Numbered from the stretch's first letter, positions 1-8,454 are shown. The stretch is DNA of 64,000 bases from Rubinisphaera italica (GCF_007859715.1 NZ_SJPG01000001.1:6280001-6344000); one strand, 5' to 3'. Notes: generated from the sequence alone by a model not told the origin. Numbers and translations: made by a program.

Positions 1-651
1 TGACACCTCACCAGAAGTTAAAGCTTTGCCACCAAACAAAGAAAATTCTTGGACTGCACCAAAAGCATCGCCATAAATTTGTAACTTGTTTGTACCGATC
101 CCTCGCACACCAGTTGACATCACCATTGATCCCGCTGATGTGCCATTAACATATGCTACAAATGTTTTGCTGCTGTGATCATAAGTGACAACAAGATGAT
201 TCCAAGCACCAGTAAAGGCAGTGCCGATATTGAATCCTACCGAAAATTCATCAAAATCTGCATAGTAATAGCCTTGCACCCTGTATTGTCCAGTGTTTCT
301 CTTGTAGAAATACCATCCGTTTGCTGCTGTGCCAAATGTAAATACTCGATCATTGGAGCCAGCACCAGAGACATATAACCAACAGCTTACCGAAAAATCA
401 GCATCGTCTGGTATAAAGTCATCAGTTGTATTTATTGCTCGATTACTACTACCAGTTGGACAGTATAAGTGTGGTCGACCACCAAAATTTGCAACATTCG
501 TACCATTATCAATTGCTGTACTGCCTTCTAATGTAAGATGTACATCATTGCCTGATACATCATTTCCATTAGTAGTAAATGGAAAGTGTGCTGAATTGGC
601 ATTACCTTCGATGTAAGATTTTAATGCTGATGGAAATGTGTAATCTGGCAT
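1..651 (-). CDS. LamG/concanavalin-like phage structural protein (C-terminus outside window)
   Basis: The minus strand is open from an ATG at 651 to the window edge (217 codons, no stop). The translation starts MPDYTFPSALKSYIEG. It contains a stretch like the Laminin-G/concanavalin A-like lectin fold: a 'FSVSCWLYV' strand, then 'WYFYKRNTGQYRV', then 'GAWNHLVVTYD' followed by 'FVAYVNGTSAG', the usual W-x-H-hhh-x-(Y/F)-D and NG signature. Such domains bind glycans and are common in phage tail and fibre proteins. The ATG lies 4 nt past the stop of the gp10-like gene, with a purine-rich stretch (GAAGTGAGAG) before it, so it belongs to the head-tail operon. Role as virion decoration or adhesin is inferred. 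Confidence 0.7.
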   Translation of the reverse strand, partial: MPDYTFPSALKSYIEGNANSAHFPFTTNGNDVSGNDVHLTLEGSTAIDNGTNVANFGGRPHLYCPTGSSNRAINTTDDFIPDDADFSVSCWLYVSGAGSNDRVFTFGTAANGWYFYKRNTGQYRVQGYYYADFDEFSVGFNIGTAFTGAWNHLVVTYDHSSKTFVAYVNGTSAGSMVMSTGVRGIGTNKLQIYGDAFGAVQEFSLFGGKALTSGEVS

Positions 652-655
652 ACTC

Positions 656-1081
656 TCACTTCTTACCTCGATAGTTATTCAACTCTTGAGCAATGATGCT
701 GATTGCCTTACTCTTGGCTTCTTCACCTTTGGCATCGAGTGCCCGCTGAAATGGTCTCTGTGGTTCATTGTCGCCATTACCATTTTCGATGTATTGCAAA
801 TAGAATTCTTTGCCTGTTTTCTTTTCAAATCCTGCTCTTGTGTTACCAGCAAATAAACCAACCGTGCCACCAAGCTTTTTCACTACTTTTGCTGGCATCG
901 CACGGACAACAATATTTTTCTTCGCATCGCCACTATCAACAGGCATATTTTCTTTGACCTCTTTTTGAATGACCTTTTGCCCTTCACGCAAACCTTTTTT
1001 ACACATCTTTTTGAGGTCTTTTTTCTCAAGTTGATTAAGCTGTTTATCGAGTTCTTTAATCCCAGTAATTTGTAAATCCAT
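656..1081 (-). CDS. HK97 gp10-like head-tail joining/minor tail protein
   Basis: A 141-aa protein with the pattern of the HK97 gp10 family: N-terminal 'GIKELDKQLNQLEKK', a basic helix with 'MPVDSGDAKKNI' (the P-v-d-T/S-G-x-L/a signature), and a C-terminal 'P.RPFQRALD' motif. Family members act at the head-tail interface or as tail-completion proteins. The ATG overlaps the stop of the upstream adaptor gene in a TAATG arrangement (shared A at 1081), typical of translational coupling. Its place after connector and adaptor genes is the standard order for HK97-type phages. Confidence 0.8.
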   Translation of the reverse strand: MDLQITGIKELDKQLNQLEKKDLKKMCKKGLREGQKVIQKEVKENMPVDSGDAKKNIVVRAMPAKVVKKLGGTVGLFAGNTRAGFEKKTGKEFYLQYIENGNGDNEPQRPFQRALDAKGEEAKSKAISIIAQELNNYRGKK

Positions 1082-1410
1082 TAATTAACCACCTCAATTG
1101 CTGTGCATTGATATTCTCGATTGCGACCACCAACATTGATGACAGATGAAAGATTCAGAATCTTTGTCCCGAACAATACACGATCATCTGTATTGAGATC
1201 TGCAATATCAGAACTGTATCTCACATAGATTGTATGTGTGATCTGCTCTTTTTGTTGCTGGTTTTCGATTGTCTCTTTGGCTGAGACTGGAATCACAGCA
1301 GCTTGTAGAGTCATCAACGTAGACCATGATTCCACTGATTCCCCATATTCATTTTGTTCTCGTGTCACTCGCTCAATTGTGATCCGATTTCGATATTTGC
1401 CACTCGCCAT
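1081..1410 (-). CDS. Phage head-tail adaptor (SPP1 gp16-like)
   Basis: A 109-aa protein starting MASGKYRNRITIER. The N-terminus 'YRNRITIERVTREQNEYGESVESWSTL' and later 'VRYSSDIADLNTDDRVLFGTKILNLSSV' match the head-tail joining family (R-h-x-h-x-x-x-x-x-D/N-x-x-G-x-x-x-x-W; R-x-x-x-h-x-x-x-x-R-h), which stacks below the connector ring. I chose the ATG at 1410 because GAGAGGGCG precedes it and because the longer frame upstream overlaps the connector gene and has no family resemblance. The stop overlaps the next gene in TAATG. Confidence 0.78.
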   Translation of the reverse strand: MASGKYRNRITIERVTREQNEYGESVESWSTLMTLQAAVIPVSAKETIENQQQKEQITHTIYVRYSSDIADLNTDDRVLFGTKILNLSSVINVGGRNREYQCTAIEVVN

Positions 1411-1436
1411 GTTTCGCCCTCTCGTGCAACCACACA

Positions 1437-1985
1437 TTAAAATAAGTTCCATTTTTCTTGATTTAGCAATAACTGAATTGACCACGGGACATCTTTGATA
1501 TTCAATGTTGTCACTGGTTCTCTCATTTCGTAAAGATGAGAAACCAGCATCAGCAGACAATGCTTTAATTTAGCTGGCACGTTTGCTGGCTCATGACCAG
1601 CAGTAAAATCAATCCAGATACCACCCATAACAGAATCATGTGATGGTTGCTGCAAAATCTTTAAGCGTCCGGGTACATTGCTCTCATCAACCTGATATTT
1701 GCTCGATGAAAGAACCTCACGCTCACCACTCAACTGATAAGAAATTTCATCAATTGTGATGAGTGGCGGAAATGGAACTTGAAAAACACCACAAGGAAAT
1801 GCATCAATCTGCAGTCTGTATGATGTTGTGACAAGTGTTTTCTGAACTTCTTCTTCAATTGTCTCAGTTGCAACATTGATCAAAGATGTCAGATACACAT
1901 CATCATCAGTGTGATCAATGCGGCAATGTCTTTTGACTGTTGTGAGGTCAACTGCGGTTGTCTCAGGAGCTACTAAGATATACAT
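1437..1985 (-). CDS. Head-tail connector (HK97 gp6-like)
   Basis: A 182-aa protein. 'TVKRHCRIDHTDDDVYLTSLINVATETIEEEV' near the N-terminus is the classic start of the gp6-like connector family (L-K-x-h-h-R-h-D-x-x-x-D-D-x-h-h). A middle 'LITIDEISY...' and a C-terminal helix 'PAKLKHCLLMLVSHLYEMRE' also fit. Such proteins form the ring under the portal. The start at 1985 is preceded by GGGAGG about 8 nt upstream. A further in-frame ATG at 2000 would place the ribosome site inside the gene. It overlaps the end of the upstream 55-aa gene by 13 nt. Confidence 0.8.
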   Translation of the reverse strand: MYILVAPETTAVDLTTVKRHCRIDHTDDDVYLTSLINVATETIEEEVQKTLVTTSYRLQIDAFPCGVFQVPFPPLITIDEISYQLSGEREVLSSSKYQVDESNVPGRLKILQQPSHDSVMGGIWIDFTAGHEPANVPAKLKHCLLMLVSHLYEMREPVTTLNIKDVPWSIQLLLNQEKWNLF

Positions 1986-2140
1986 TGTCGAACCTCCCAT
2001 TTCGGATTATCTGTGACAGGTGTTGCAACACCTGATTGCAATAATTGTATTGCATCAGATTGAGATGTTCCTGCTGGCAATTCAACGCCATCAACAACAG
2101 TTGACTCATTTAAATAAATTGTGATTTTATGATTTTCCAT
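1973..2140 (-). CDS. Small phage protein, 55 aa, unknown
   Basis: A short gene running from an ATG at 2140 to a stop inside the start of the connector gene. The product (MENHKITIYLNESTVV...) is acidic, with a 'GVELPAGTSQSDAIQLLQSGVATPV' segment. This resembles the small 'FluMu-like' or head-decoration-adjacent peptides that precede connectors, but I cannot assign a family. A strong terminator lies just upstream (2163-2210), so this gene must be transcribed by read-through or from its own promoter. No clear Shine-Dalgarno is visible. Confidence 0.5.
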   Translation of the reverse strand: MENHKITIYLNESTVVDGVELPAGTSQSDAIQLLQSGVATPVTDNPKWEVRQCIS

Positions 2141-2162
2141 ATCTGTATTTAGTGGCGAGATC

Positions 2163-2210
2163 AATAAAAAAAACCTGACGAGCCAAGGAAGAAAGGAATG
2201 GCTCGTCAGG
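2163..2210 (-). terminator. Rho-independent terminator
   Basis: CCTGACGAGCCA at 2174-2185 pairs perfectly with TGGCTCGTCAGG at 2199-2210. A run of eight A on the plus strand at 2166-2173 gives the U-tract on the minus strand. It follows the 113-aa gene. Confidence 0.9.
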
Positions 2211-2258
2211 AATAAACAAGATTGTAAAAGCGATATTTGCGACGTATCGATTACACAT

Positions 2259-2600
2259 TTATTTAGTCTTTGATGTTCGTTTCTTTGTGGTCTTTTTTCT
2301 GGTTGTCTTTCTCTTTGTTGGCTTTTTTTCAACAACCATTTTGCCCATCTGATCGGCAACTTCAATCAAACATTCCTCTTGATATTGCCTTTCGTCTTCA
2401 TCGAGTTCATTCCAATGAGCTATTGTCACGAGCATACCTTGATTAATCTGCATTTCAATCTCGTCTTGATCCCACTCTTTGGGGATTTCATCGAGGTTAT
2501 CCGCAACAAGATAAGCTTGTCGTGCGTCGATTAGCTCATAACCAATATGAGCGGGGAAATATCGAATTCGATCATGTTCTATAATCAGTGAAACCAACAT
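2259..2600 (-). CDS. Phage protein with Lys/Thr-rich tail, unknown
   Basis: A 113-aa protein lying between two terminators and directly after the major capsid gene. The first ~85 residues are acidic and mixed alpha/beta ('LVSLIIEHDRIRYFPAHIGYELIDARQAYLVADNLDEIPKEW'). The last ~22 residues are almost entirely K, T and R, which could bind DNA or RNA. Position after the capsid gene suggests a head-associated role, but no family is recognised. Confidence 0.6.
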   Translation of the reverse strand: MLVSLIIEHDRIRYFPAHIGYELIDARQAYLVADNLDEIPKEWDQDEIEMQINQGMLVTIAHWNELDEDERQYQEECLIEVADQMGKMVVEKKPTKRKTTRKKTTKKRTSKTK

Positions 2601-2615
2601 TATTTTTCTCCAATC

Positions 2616-2653
2616 AATAAAAAAGCCTGCACTCTATATGTAGAGTACAGACT
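2616..2653 (-). terminator. Rho-independent terminator after the capsid gene
   Basis: A 13-bp stem (2624-2636 with 2641-2653, loop TATG) contains two positions that pair only as G-U on the minus-strand RNA and are mismatches on the plus strand. An A-run at 2618-2624 provides the U-tract. It ends the major capsid gene. Confidence 0.88.
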
Positions 2654-2677
2654 GTTATTTGTATCAACTCAAGTTGA

Positions 2678-3877
2678 TTAAGCTGGTTGACCCGAGTAAG
2701 TGGAATGTGCGTATTTGTGAATTGCTTCAGTATTAGTCAAGTTGCCATCGGCACGCTCGAAAATTATGTATCCATATTGCAATTTCTTCATGTATGCACT
2801 GTCGTCAAATCGCTTCATTTCTGGTCCTCTGACACGACGAATCACATAATGTGAAAAATCACCGAAGAGAATATCAACGTCTGCGAGATCGTCATTCACA
2901 ACGTAGCGATGACCATCAATTTCTGGTGGATTTTCTCCAAATCCCGGTTGCCACAAAGGTCTTCCAGTTGTATCTGTCAATTTTTTGATGCCTGAAAGCA
3001 TCGTGGAGTTCATCATATAGATAGAATTTTTCCCACGATATCGTTTTTTAACACCATACTTCAAACTGACAAGGTCTGCATATTTAGTACCACTCGCACT
3101 GGATGCCAAGATTCCAGAGTCAGTACATTTAGTCTTGACTCCTCCGGGTTGATTGGTGCCAGTCCCAGTTGTGAAATAACTGTTTTCAATGTCTGCGACT
3201 CGATGTGCAAGAGCTTCTCCAAGCCATTCTTGGATTGGAAATGCAGCATCTTCAACCAAGTGAATTGAAACAGGAACCACTTTTGAATCGAATACATAAG
3301 CTTTCAAAATGACTTCGCCTGTTGCAGGATCAGCTTCTTCATTAGCTGTTGAGCCTTCGTTTAGTAACTCGCCTGTATTGCTGGAATCGTCCAATACTGG
3401 TACAGGAATATCCCGACCATTTTCGGTCGTTATGATACGACAACCAGCTTCTTCCATAGAGGACAACTCACTCATTTTGCTGACATAGAAATCGGCAAAT
3501 GATTCAGGTACGAACTCAGCACCTTCAGTGCTGGTGCCTTTAGACAATGCACGCACTTCAACTTCATTCAAAGCACTTTTGCCATATCGCAACCACTTAT
3601 CAAAAGCACGTGATTCAATATCTTTATCAACTGGAGTTGATACTTTGTCTTCTCGCCCGATTCGTTGCTCGATAGATTTCTCAGCTTCGGCTTGTCGCTC
3701 AAGGACTTTGATTTTTTCAATCTTTTCTTCAGCAGATTTATAATTTCGCTCAAGCAATTGATTATCTTCAGCGGTTAATTCTTCGCCTGCCGCTTCTCGT
3801 GTGGTAAGCACTTTACCAGCTTCGACAATATCGTTATTTGCTGATTCTCTTAATTCTTTGATTTTGATCCAACTCAT
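2678..3877 (-). CDS. Major capsid protein, HK97 fold
   Basis: A 399-aa protein. The first ~100 residues are a charged coiled-coil-like scaffold (delta) domain ('LLERNYKSAEEKIEKIKVLERQAEAEK'), followed by the HK97 capsid core: 'ITTENGRDIPVPVLDDSSNTGELLNEG', 'KVVPVSIHLVEDAAFPIQEWLGEALAHRVADIE', 'YFTTGTGTNQPGG', and a C-terminal 'ILFGDFSHYVIRRVRG'. The delta domain is normally removed by the prohead protease encoded just upstream. I chose the ATG at 3877 because GGAG lies 8 nt upstream. An ATG at 3892 overlaps that ribosome site. It is flanked by terminators, so it probably forms its own transcript. Confidence 0.93.
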   Translation of the reverse strand: MSWIKIKELRESANNDIVEAGKVLTTREAAGEELTAEDNQLLERNYKSAEEKIEKIKVLERQAEAEKSIEQRIGREDKVSTPVDKDIESRAFDKWLRYGKSALNEVEVRALSKGTSTEGAEFVPESFADFYVSKMSELSSMEEAGCRIITTENGRDIPVPVLDDSSNTGELLNEGSTANEEADPATGEVILKAYVFDSKVVPVSIHLVEDAAFPIQEWLGEALAHRVADIENSYFTTGTGTNQPGGVKTKCTDSGILASSASGTKYADLVSLKYGVKKRYRGKNSIYMMNSTMLSGIKKLTDTTGRPLWQPGFGENPPEIDGHRYVVNDDLADVDILFGDFSHYVIRRVRGPEMKRFDDSAYMKKLQYGYIIFERADGNLTNTEAIHKYAHSTYSGQPA

Positions 3878-3974
3878 AAATAGTTGCTCCATAAATAGAT
3901 TTCTGATTGTGTCTGCAACAATCAGTGAGCAACGGCTTTGCTTGTTGGCAGCTACTGTATCTATTCACGAGCAG

Positions 3975-3989
3975 TTACAAAATTTGTAA
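3975..3989. repeat. Perfect copy of prophage palindrome TTACAAA-N-TTTGTAA
   Basis: TTACAAA-A-TTTGTAA in the gap between prohead protease and capsid genes, extended by G/C to 17 bp (3974-3990). It lies downstream of the protease terminator and upstream of the capsid start, so it is positioned to affect capsid transcription. Copies with 12 of 14 matches are also at 7834, 8230, 10585 and 12339, and one with 11 of 14 at 5624. Confidence 0.85.
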
Positions 3990-3995
3990 CAGAAG

Positions 3996-4032
3996 TAAAA
4001 AAAGCCCTCTGTCATGCACAAGACAGAGGGCT
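3996..4032 (-). terminator. Rho-independent terminator after the prohead protease
   Basis: AGCCCTCTGTC (4003-4013) pairs perfectly with GACAGAGGGCT (4022-4032), loop ATGCACAA. Seven A on the plus strand at 3997-4003 give the U-tract on the minus strand. Confidence 0.92.
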
Positions 4033-4051
4033 TTCCAGTTCTTCCTTCTTT

Positions 4052-4702
4052 TTACATGCTCAATTTCAATTTCAGCAAATCGAGTTGCTTCCTCTTCAAT
4101 TCAATTTCATAAGAGTTATTTGGTTCTGGTTTTCGCTCTTCAATTGCGTCTAAATTCGCTTCAACTGCGTCTTGATCTGCATATCTTTTAGCAGCTTCGA
4201 TTGCATCTGGAGCTATACGAACCGCAATTTCAGAAGCTTTATATGCAGGCTGAAAAACTGGAGAAACTTCAACCAAATCCAAATCAATCAATTCCCGAAC
4301 CACTTGACCCCCTTCATTATCCCACTCATCCTCTGTGACAAAAAAACCAAAAGAGAAGCCATTGAGATCACCAGAACGGATTGTTTCTTGTACATCTTTG
4401 CTCCAGCTTGCATTGTTGGGAGTGATTTCAATATCAAGACCGTTATCAGTCTCAGTCAACAGTAGTGTACCAGTTGAAGTTCTTGCCAATGGTTTATCTG
4501 TTGAGTGATTAAATAAAGCTCTAATGTCTCGACCTTCAACGAGCGAACGCTTGAAAGCACCTTTTCGGATTCGTTCCTTGAATCCCCCGAGGTTGACTGA
4601 CAATGAATCAAAAGGAATCTGACCTCTGATTTTGGGCTTATTTTCTTCTTCAAATAATCTGACTTCTGCCTCAATGAAACGTTGTTCAAGTTGCTTATCC
4701 AT
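4052..4702 (-). CDS. Prohead protease, HK97 family (S78-type)
   Basis: A 216-aa serine protease that matures the capsid shell by removing the scaffold domain. The family pattern is clear: 'GGFKERIRKGAFKRSL' near residue 40, catalytic His66 in 'LFNHSTDKPLART', the nucleophile Ser117 in 'NGFSFGF', and Glu145 in 'LVEVSPVFQPAY'. The C-terminal 50 residues are charged and helical. It overlaps the end of the portal gene by 8 nt, and GGAGG lies upstream of its ATG. A strong terminator follows. Confidence 0.92.
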   Translation of the reverse strand: MDKQLEQRFIEAEVRLFEEENKPKIRGQIPFDSLSVNLGGFKERIRKGAFKRSLVEGRDIRALFNHSTDKPLARTSTGTLLLTETDNGLDIEITPNNASWSKDVQETIRSGDLNGFSFGFFVTEDEWDNEGGQVVRELIDLDLVEVSPVFQPAYKASEIAVRIAPDAIEAAKRYADQDAVEANLDAIEERKPEPNNSYEIELKRKQLDLLKLKLSM

Positions 4703-6269
4703 TTATAATATCCTCCGCTGTATCTGCTGATTTATATTGCTGCCACTCGCTAATCAATGTGGCTCGATCATTTGATTGCATCAATTCCAAAAATTGTAAT
4801 TTGCAATATTGCTGTGCTTCGTTCTCAAGATCGTCAGATCTGTTGATTGATTGCAGGACTGGTTCCAACACTGCCTTTGTTGTTTCAAAATGTTTGCTAT
4901 AAAAATCTTCGCTCCAAGCTCTGAACTCATCATCAGGCAAATCCGCTTTTCGTTGAATCGCTTTTATTTCTTTGGTGACAAGGCGTTGAATTGCTGATGC
5001 AATCAATGGATTGATATCTACTCCTGCTGACTCTTTGTCTTCTACTACTTCAGAGTCAACAGGTGTAGAATCTACGTCCTCAACTGGTGACATATTGAGC
5101 GGGAATAGGTGACGATCGCCACCCTCAACTGGTGCCATGTTGCGGTGTTTTCGCACCTCATTGATTGAGTACCAACCATGCGTCAAGCCTGTTGCATGTG
5201 ACGCATCTTGAGCTTGACTGTCACCACGCAACATCGATGCAATATCAAATTCTGCATAGTGGTCATCTTTTTCAACTTCTAAAAACAGCTTGCGATTCAA
5301 TTCAGCCTCAAATTTGACAATATGAGGTCTGATTGTGTTGCGATAAAATGAAATGCTTTGTTGCTCAACAGATGCAAGTGGCGAACCTTCATTGATGCCG
5401 ATCATGTGGGGCGGAACCCTGAAAAGACGAGCAATATCAAGTGAAGATAATTTCAATCGCTCAATCAATTGAGCGTCCTCTGCACTCAAATTAAGCACAT
5501 GAGCTTTGGCTCCGCCATGTAGCAACATAATATTGTGAGCGTTATCGGTTCCTGCATGACGATCTTTATAGGCGTCGATGATCAATTGCTGTTGGTCTGG
5601 AGTTAAATTTTGCGGATATTCCAGAGCAAAATTTGTAACCGTGCCTTGCTTGAAAAATCGTCCTGCAAACTTTTCAGCACCTAGAGCAATTCCCAATGGA
5701 CGAGAGCACGAATGAATTCGGCTTATCCCACTGACTCCATCGTATGAGTAATCAACAACTGACAATACCTGATTTTGTTCAAGGTCAATTTTCTGGTTTC
5801 CTACTGTTGCACAATATTTCAGATTTCCATTTATTCTGACTGGTTTGCAATTCAGAATTGGATAAATGGCTTTTGGTCGCACACCACCATCGAACTCGAT
5901 GTAGTCATATGATGCACCATCGAGCAATAATCGACGGAATACCGATTCAATCCATTGGACTGATGACATATCCTCATTCGGAATCGAGTGCAGCACTCGA
6001 TATAAAGGATGCTGTTTCGCACGCTCACGAGCATCATCAGTATTTTTGTAGACATGCAAAGAAAGACTGCCAATTGTTTCAGCGATCACATCCACGCAAG
6101 CTCTCAGAGCAATCAAACTCGTTGCAGTCTCACGATTGACGATTTCACCAGTATCATCGTATGAGCCAGAACCACCACCAAAGATAATGCGATCATAATC
6201 AACAGCACGTTGTTCTGCTGGTGCTGGTGTCGTTACATTACTCTTACTGAACCAATCAAATATTCCCAT
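4695..6269 (-). CDS. Portal protein, HK97 family
   Basis: A 524-aa portal that forms the dodecameric DNA gate of the head. Family features: 'ATSLIALRACVDVIAETIGSLSLHVYK' near the N-terminus, 'HPLYRVLHSIPNEDMSSVQWIESVFRRLLLDGASY', 'GISRIHSCSRPLGIALGAEKFAGRFFKQG', 'LSSLDIARLFRVPPHMIG' and 'NEVRKHRNMAPVEGGD'. The C-terminal ~110 residues are an acidic helical extension. It sits between large terminase and protease with a 17-bp gap to terminase. The start codon lies in a small hairpin (see 6265-6283). Confidence 0.93.
   Translation of the reverse strand: MGIFDWFSKSNVTTPAPAEQRAVDYDRIIFGGGSGSYDDTGEIVNRETATSLIALRACVDVIAETIGSLSLHVYKNTDDARERAKQHPLYRVLHSIPNEDMSSVQWIESVFRRLLLDGASYDYIEFDGGVRPKAIYPILNCKPVRINGNLKYCATVGNQKIDLEQNQVLSVVDYSYDGVSGISRIHSCSRPLGIALGAEKFAGRFFKQGTVTNFALEYPQNLTPDQQQLIIDAYKDRHAGTDNAHNIMLLHGGAKAHVLNLSAEDAQLIERLKLSSLDIARLFRVPPHMIGINEGSPLASVEQQSISFYRNTIRPHIVKFEAELNRKLFLEVEKDDHYAEFDIASMLRGDSQAQDASHATGLTHGWYSINEVRKHRNMAPVEGGDRHLFPLNMSPVEDVDSTPVDSEVVEDKESAGVDINPLIASAIQRLVTKEIKAIQRKADLPDDEFRAWSEDFYSKHFETTKAVLEPVLQSINRSDDLENEAQQYCKLQFLELMQSNDRATLISEWQQYKSADTAEDIING
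4785..4799. repeat. Prophage palindrome, 13 of 14 positions... two arms each one mismatch
   Basis: TTCCAAA-A-ATTGTAA inside the portal gene: one mismatch in each arm against TTACAAA-N-TTTGTAA, so 12 of 14 positions match. On the coding strand it is read in the frame giving L-Q-F-L-E. Confidence 0.45.
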
Positions 6270-6283
6270 GCCTTATATATGGG
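6265..6283 (-). promoter_or_regulatory. Start-codon hairpin of the portal gene
   Basis: On the minus strand CCCAT upstream pairs with ATGGG, which contains the portal start codon. The loop holds AAGG, a possible weak ribosome site. The same layout occurs at the terminase and methyltransferase starts. Confidence 0.4.
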
Positions 6284-6286
6284 AGA

Positions 6287-7813
6287 TTAAAAGAAAATCG
6301 GCACACTAAATTCTGGCTCAGTATCTTGTTCAAATCCCTCAGTTTCCAAAATCATCTGAGTACCAAGTGCAATCAACAAAGCTGTTGCACCATCAATCTT
6401 CTCACTTCGATTCCGCAATTTATTGCTCGGGCGAATGTCGCCATAGCTATTTTCTTCAGCAATTACGTTGCTCATGCAATAGGTTAATACTGGATTGTTC
6501 TCGATTTGTAATGATTGATCGAGTAGCAACTTTTCAAACCTTCTCATTGGTGGCGACATCCTGAGAAATGACTGTGTATACCAAGCAACAGGGATTCCCT
6601 CACTTTCAAGTTGGCTCCCAAGCTGAAAGAAATGAGCTTTATCAGCCGCCAATTGAACAACATTAAGTTGCTTGGAAATCTCAATAATATCATCTTTAAT
6701 GACATCAAAATTGGTGGAATTTCCACATGTTGCTTTGATAAATCCCCTTTCAGCCCAGATATCATAAGGCACACCTTCAAATTTTGATCGTTCAAAGATG
6801 CTCTGATCACTGCACCACAACCATGATTTGAATCGATAGATGCCATCAACCTTGGCACAAGCCACAACTGCTGATAAATCGTGGACAGGAGCCACATCAG
6901 CCCCCAGAACAACGGGGATATCATCTGGGAATTCAATACGATCAACCAGAGTTGACTGGTACAGAGGCAAATTGCACCATGCCTGATTGTTAGAAAATGG
7001 CATGTTCAAAAAGTAGGTTTTAAAAGATCGCTCACGAGAGGGAATCTTTTTGGCGAACTCGAATTCTTCTCTGTAGTACGCAAAATCGATCCAATCTCCC
7101 AATGCAGGGCAGGCTTTTTTCCAGACCTTTTCATCTGTCCAATCGTCTTCAACATCAGCATAATGCAAAAAGGTTTTGTAATATTTGTTCTCAATTATGC
7201 CTTTTTGAACGTCGCAGGCATACTTGAATTCATCTGCACAGATTGAATTCTGATCTGTTGTTTGAGTCGATATCGAGATAACGAATCGTTCTTTTCTCGC
7301 ACCTGAACCAGTGGTTAAAGCCTCATATGTCTCTTGATGTTTTTTGGTTGTCCACGCATGGAGTTCATCGAGAATTACAAGATTGGGACTCAATGAATGG
7401 ATTGATTTGCCTCCAGAACCAACACAGATCAACTCACTGCCCGTCAGTTTGCATGTGATCTTTCCCTTACTTGGCAGGATGGTGACGTTCTTTAGCAAGT
7501 ATTCATCTTGCTCAATGATTGTTTTGACATACCGATAGAGCGTTTTTATTTGATGTTCAGCACTTGCTGCACAAACAATTTGCCAGTGAGATTTTGTAAA
7601 TAAAAAGACAATTGACAGAGCAGCACAAAGCCAAGTCTTAGCGTGCTTTCGGGGAAGCAGTAAGAAAGCTTTTTTCGTATCCTTGGCAAAGATGCCACGA
7701 ATGATCTTTTTTTGCCACGGACGTAACTTGCATGGTTCGCCGTAGTAGTCATCCACGAGCTTGAGACGCTCGATGAATTCAATTGCTCGTGTTGCTTCGT
7801 TGATTTTCCCCAT
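6287..7813 (-). CDS. Large terminase subunit (TerL)
   Basis: A 508-aa packaging motor. The ATPase part has a Walker A-like 'LLLPRKHAKTW' (residues 51-61) and Walker B 'LVILDELHAW' (about 145-154), followed by a coupling segment 'GSGARKERFVISISTQ'. The nuclease part begins with 'VVLGADVAPVHDLSAVVA', where Asp306 would bind metal in an RNase H-like fold. The sequence resembles the phage terminase large subunit family seen with HK97-type portals. It lies directly upstream of the portal gene. The start ATG is enclosed in a perfect 7-bp hairpin and has no visible Shine-Dalgarno. Confidence 0.93.
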   Translation of the reverse strand: MGKINEATRAIEFIERLKLVDDYYGEPCKLRPWQKKIIRGIFAKDTKKAFLLLPRKHAKTWLCAALSIVFLFTKSHWQIVCAASAEHQIKTLYRYVKTIIEQDEYLLKNVTILPSKGKITCKLTGSELICVGSGGKSIHSLSPNLVILDELHAWTTKKHQETYEALTTGSGARKERFVISISTQTTDQNSICADEFKYACDVQKGIIENKYYKTFLHYADVEDDWTDEKVWKKACPALGDWIDFAYYREEFEFAKKIPSRERSFKTYFLNMPFSNNQAWCNLPLYQSTLVDRIEFPDDIPVVLGADVAPVHDLSAVVACAKVDGIYRFKSWLWCSDQSIFERSKFEGVPYDIWAERGFIKATCGNSTNFDVIKDDIIEISKQLNVVQLAADKAHFFQLGSQLESEGIPVAWYTQSFLRMSPPMRRFEKLLLDQSLQIENNPVLTYCMSNVIAEENSYGDIRPSNKLRNRSEKIDGATALLIALGTQMILETEGFEQDTEPEFSVPIFF

Positions 7814-7827
7814 ACGTTATGTATGGG
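7809..7827 (-). promoter_or_regulatory. Start-codon hairpin of the large terminase gene
   Basis: CCCATAC (7809-7815) and GTATGGG (7821-7827) form a perfect 7-bp stem with a 5-nt loop. On the minus-strand RNA one arm contains the terminase ATG. This would hide the start codon and could limit terminase synthesis. Confidence 0.5.
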
Positions 7828-7833
7828 AGACAA

Positions 7834-8454
7834 TTACAAATTCTCTAATCGATCATCAATATACTCTTCTTCGAACTGCTCGTCTTGTTTTTGATCATCA
7901 ATATCGTCAGCAGGATACTTTGCTTCTGGCAAATTCAGGAACTGTGGAATAACACGAACGAATTCACGAGCTTTATTGCCTACCGATGTTGGCACTACAG
8001 AATTTATAATTTGGTCTGCACTTCTGATTTCATTCGGGTGTTTCGATGCTACCTCAGCACCAATCTGTAATAACTGATTCATTGTATATTCTGGTAATGG
8101 CTTACGCCGTTCTGGTTGAGAATAATTCGGGGAATGAGGTCTATTCCAAAACTTTTGCATTCCAATACTTAATTCCAAGCTCTCAATTGAACGCTCATCA
8201 AACCAACCATGTTCAATGTGGAATAACCGCTGCAAATTTTGTAATTCTTCTGCACGCTTTTTCGTGATGTGGCTGATTCCCCGTGAAGCGATTCTCCGCA
8301 ACCATTGGTAATTAGATTCACTCCACCTCAGTTTATCAGAAATGTATTTAAGAGAAGCTGTTTTCTGATCGTCTTCAAATTCAAGCAATTCAAAATACTT
8401 CTTGCCAAGCTTGAAATTATTTTTGAAGAGTGTTTTTCGTTCTGTGGGATCCAT
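7834..8454 (-). CDS. Helix-turn-helix-like phage protein, unknown
   Basis: A 206-aa protein encoded between the divergent control region and large terminase. The segment around residues 35-75 ('YISDKLRWSESNYQWLRRIASRGISH' then 'ELQNLQRLFHI') has the look of a small DNA-binding domain in which a tri-helix reads DNA and a following helix packs. This is resemblance only. The C-terminal 40 residues are very acidic. AGGAG lies 5 nt before the ATG at 8454; a GTG two codons earlier would overlap that site. It could be a regulator or part of the packaging machinery. Confidence 0.55.
   Translation of the reverse strand: MDPTERKTLFKNNFKLGKKYFELLEFEDDQKTASLKYISDKLRWSESNYQWLRRIASRGISHITKKRAEELQNLQRLFHIEHGWFDERSIESLELSIGMQKFWNRPHSPNYSQPERRKPLPEYTMNQLLQIGAEVASKHPNEIRSADQIINSVVPTSVGNKAREFVRVIPQFLNLPEAKYPADDIDDQKQDEQFEEEYIDDRLENL

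Noticed and set aside
175..616. Two plus-strand reading frames at the left edge
   Set aside because: They lie opposite a 217-codon open frame on the minus strand with a LamG-like sequence; the plus-strand products have no sensible composition.
2141..2365. Upstream extension of the 55-aa phage gene to 2365
   Set aside because: It would run through a perfect terminator hairpin and into the 113-aa gene; the ATG at 2140 is the sensible start.
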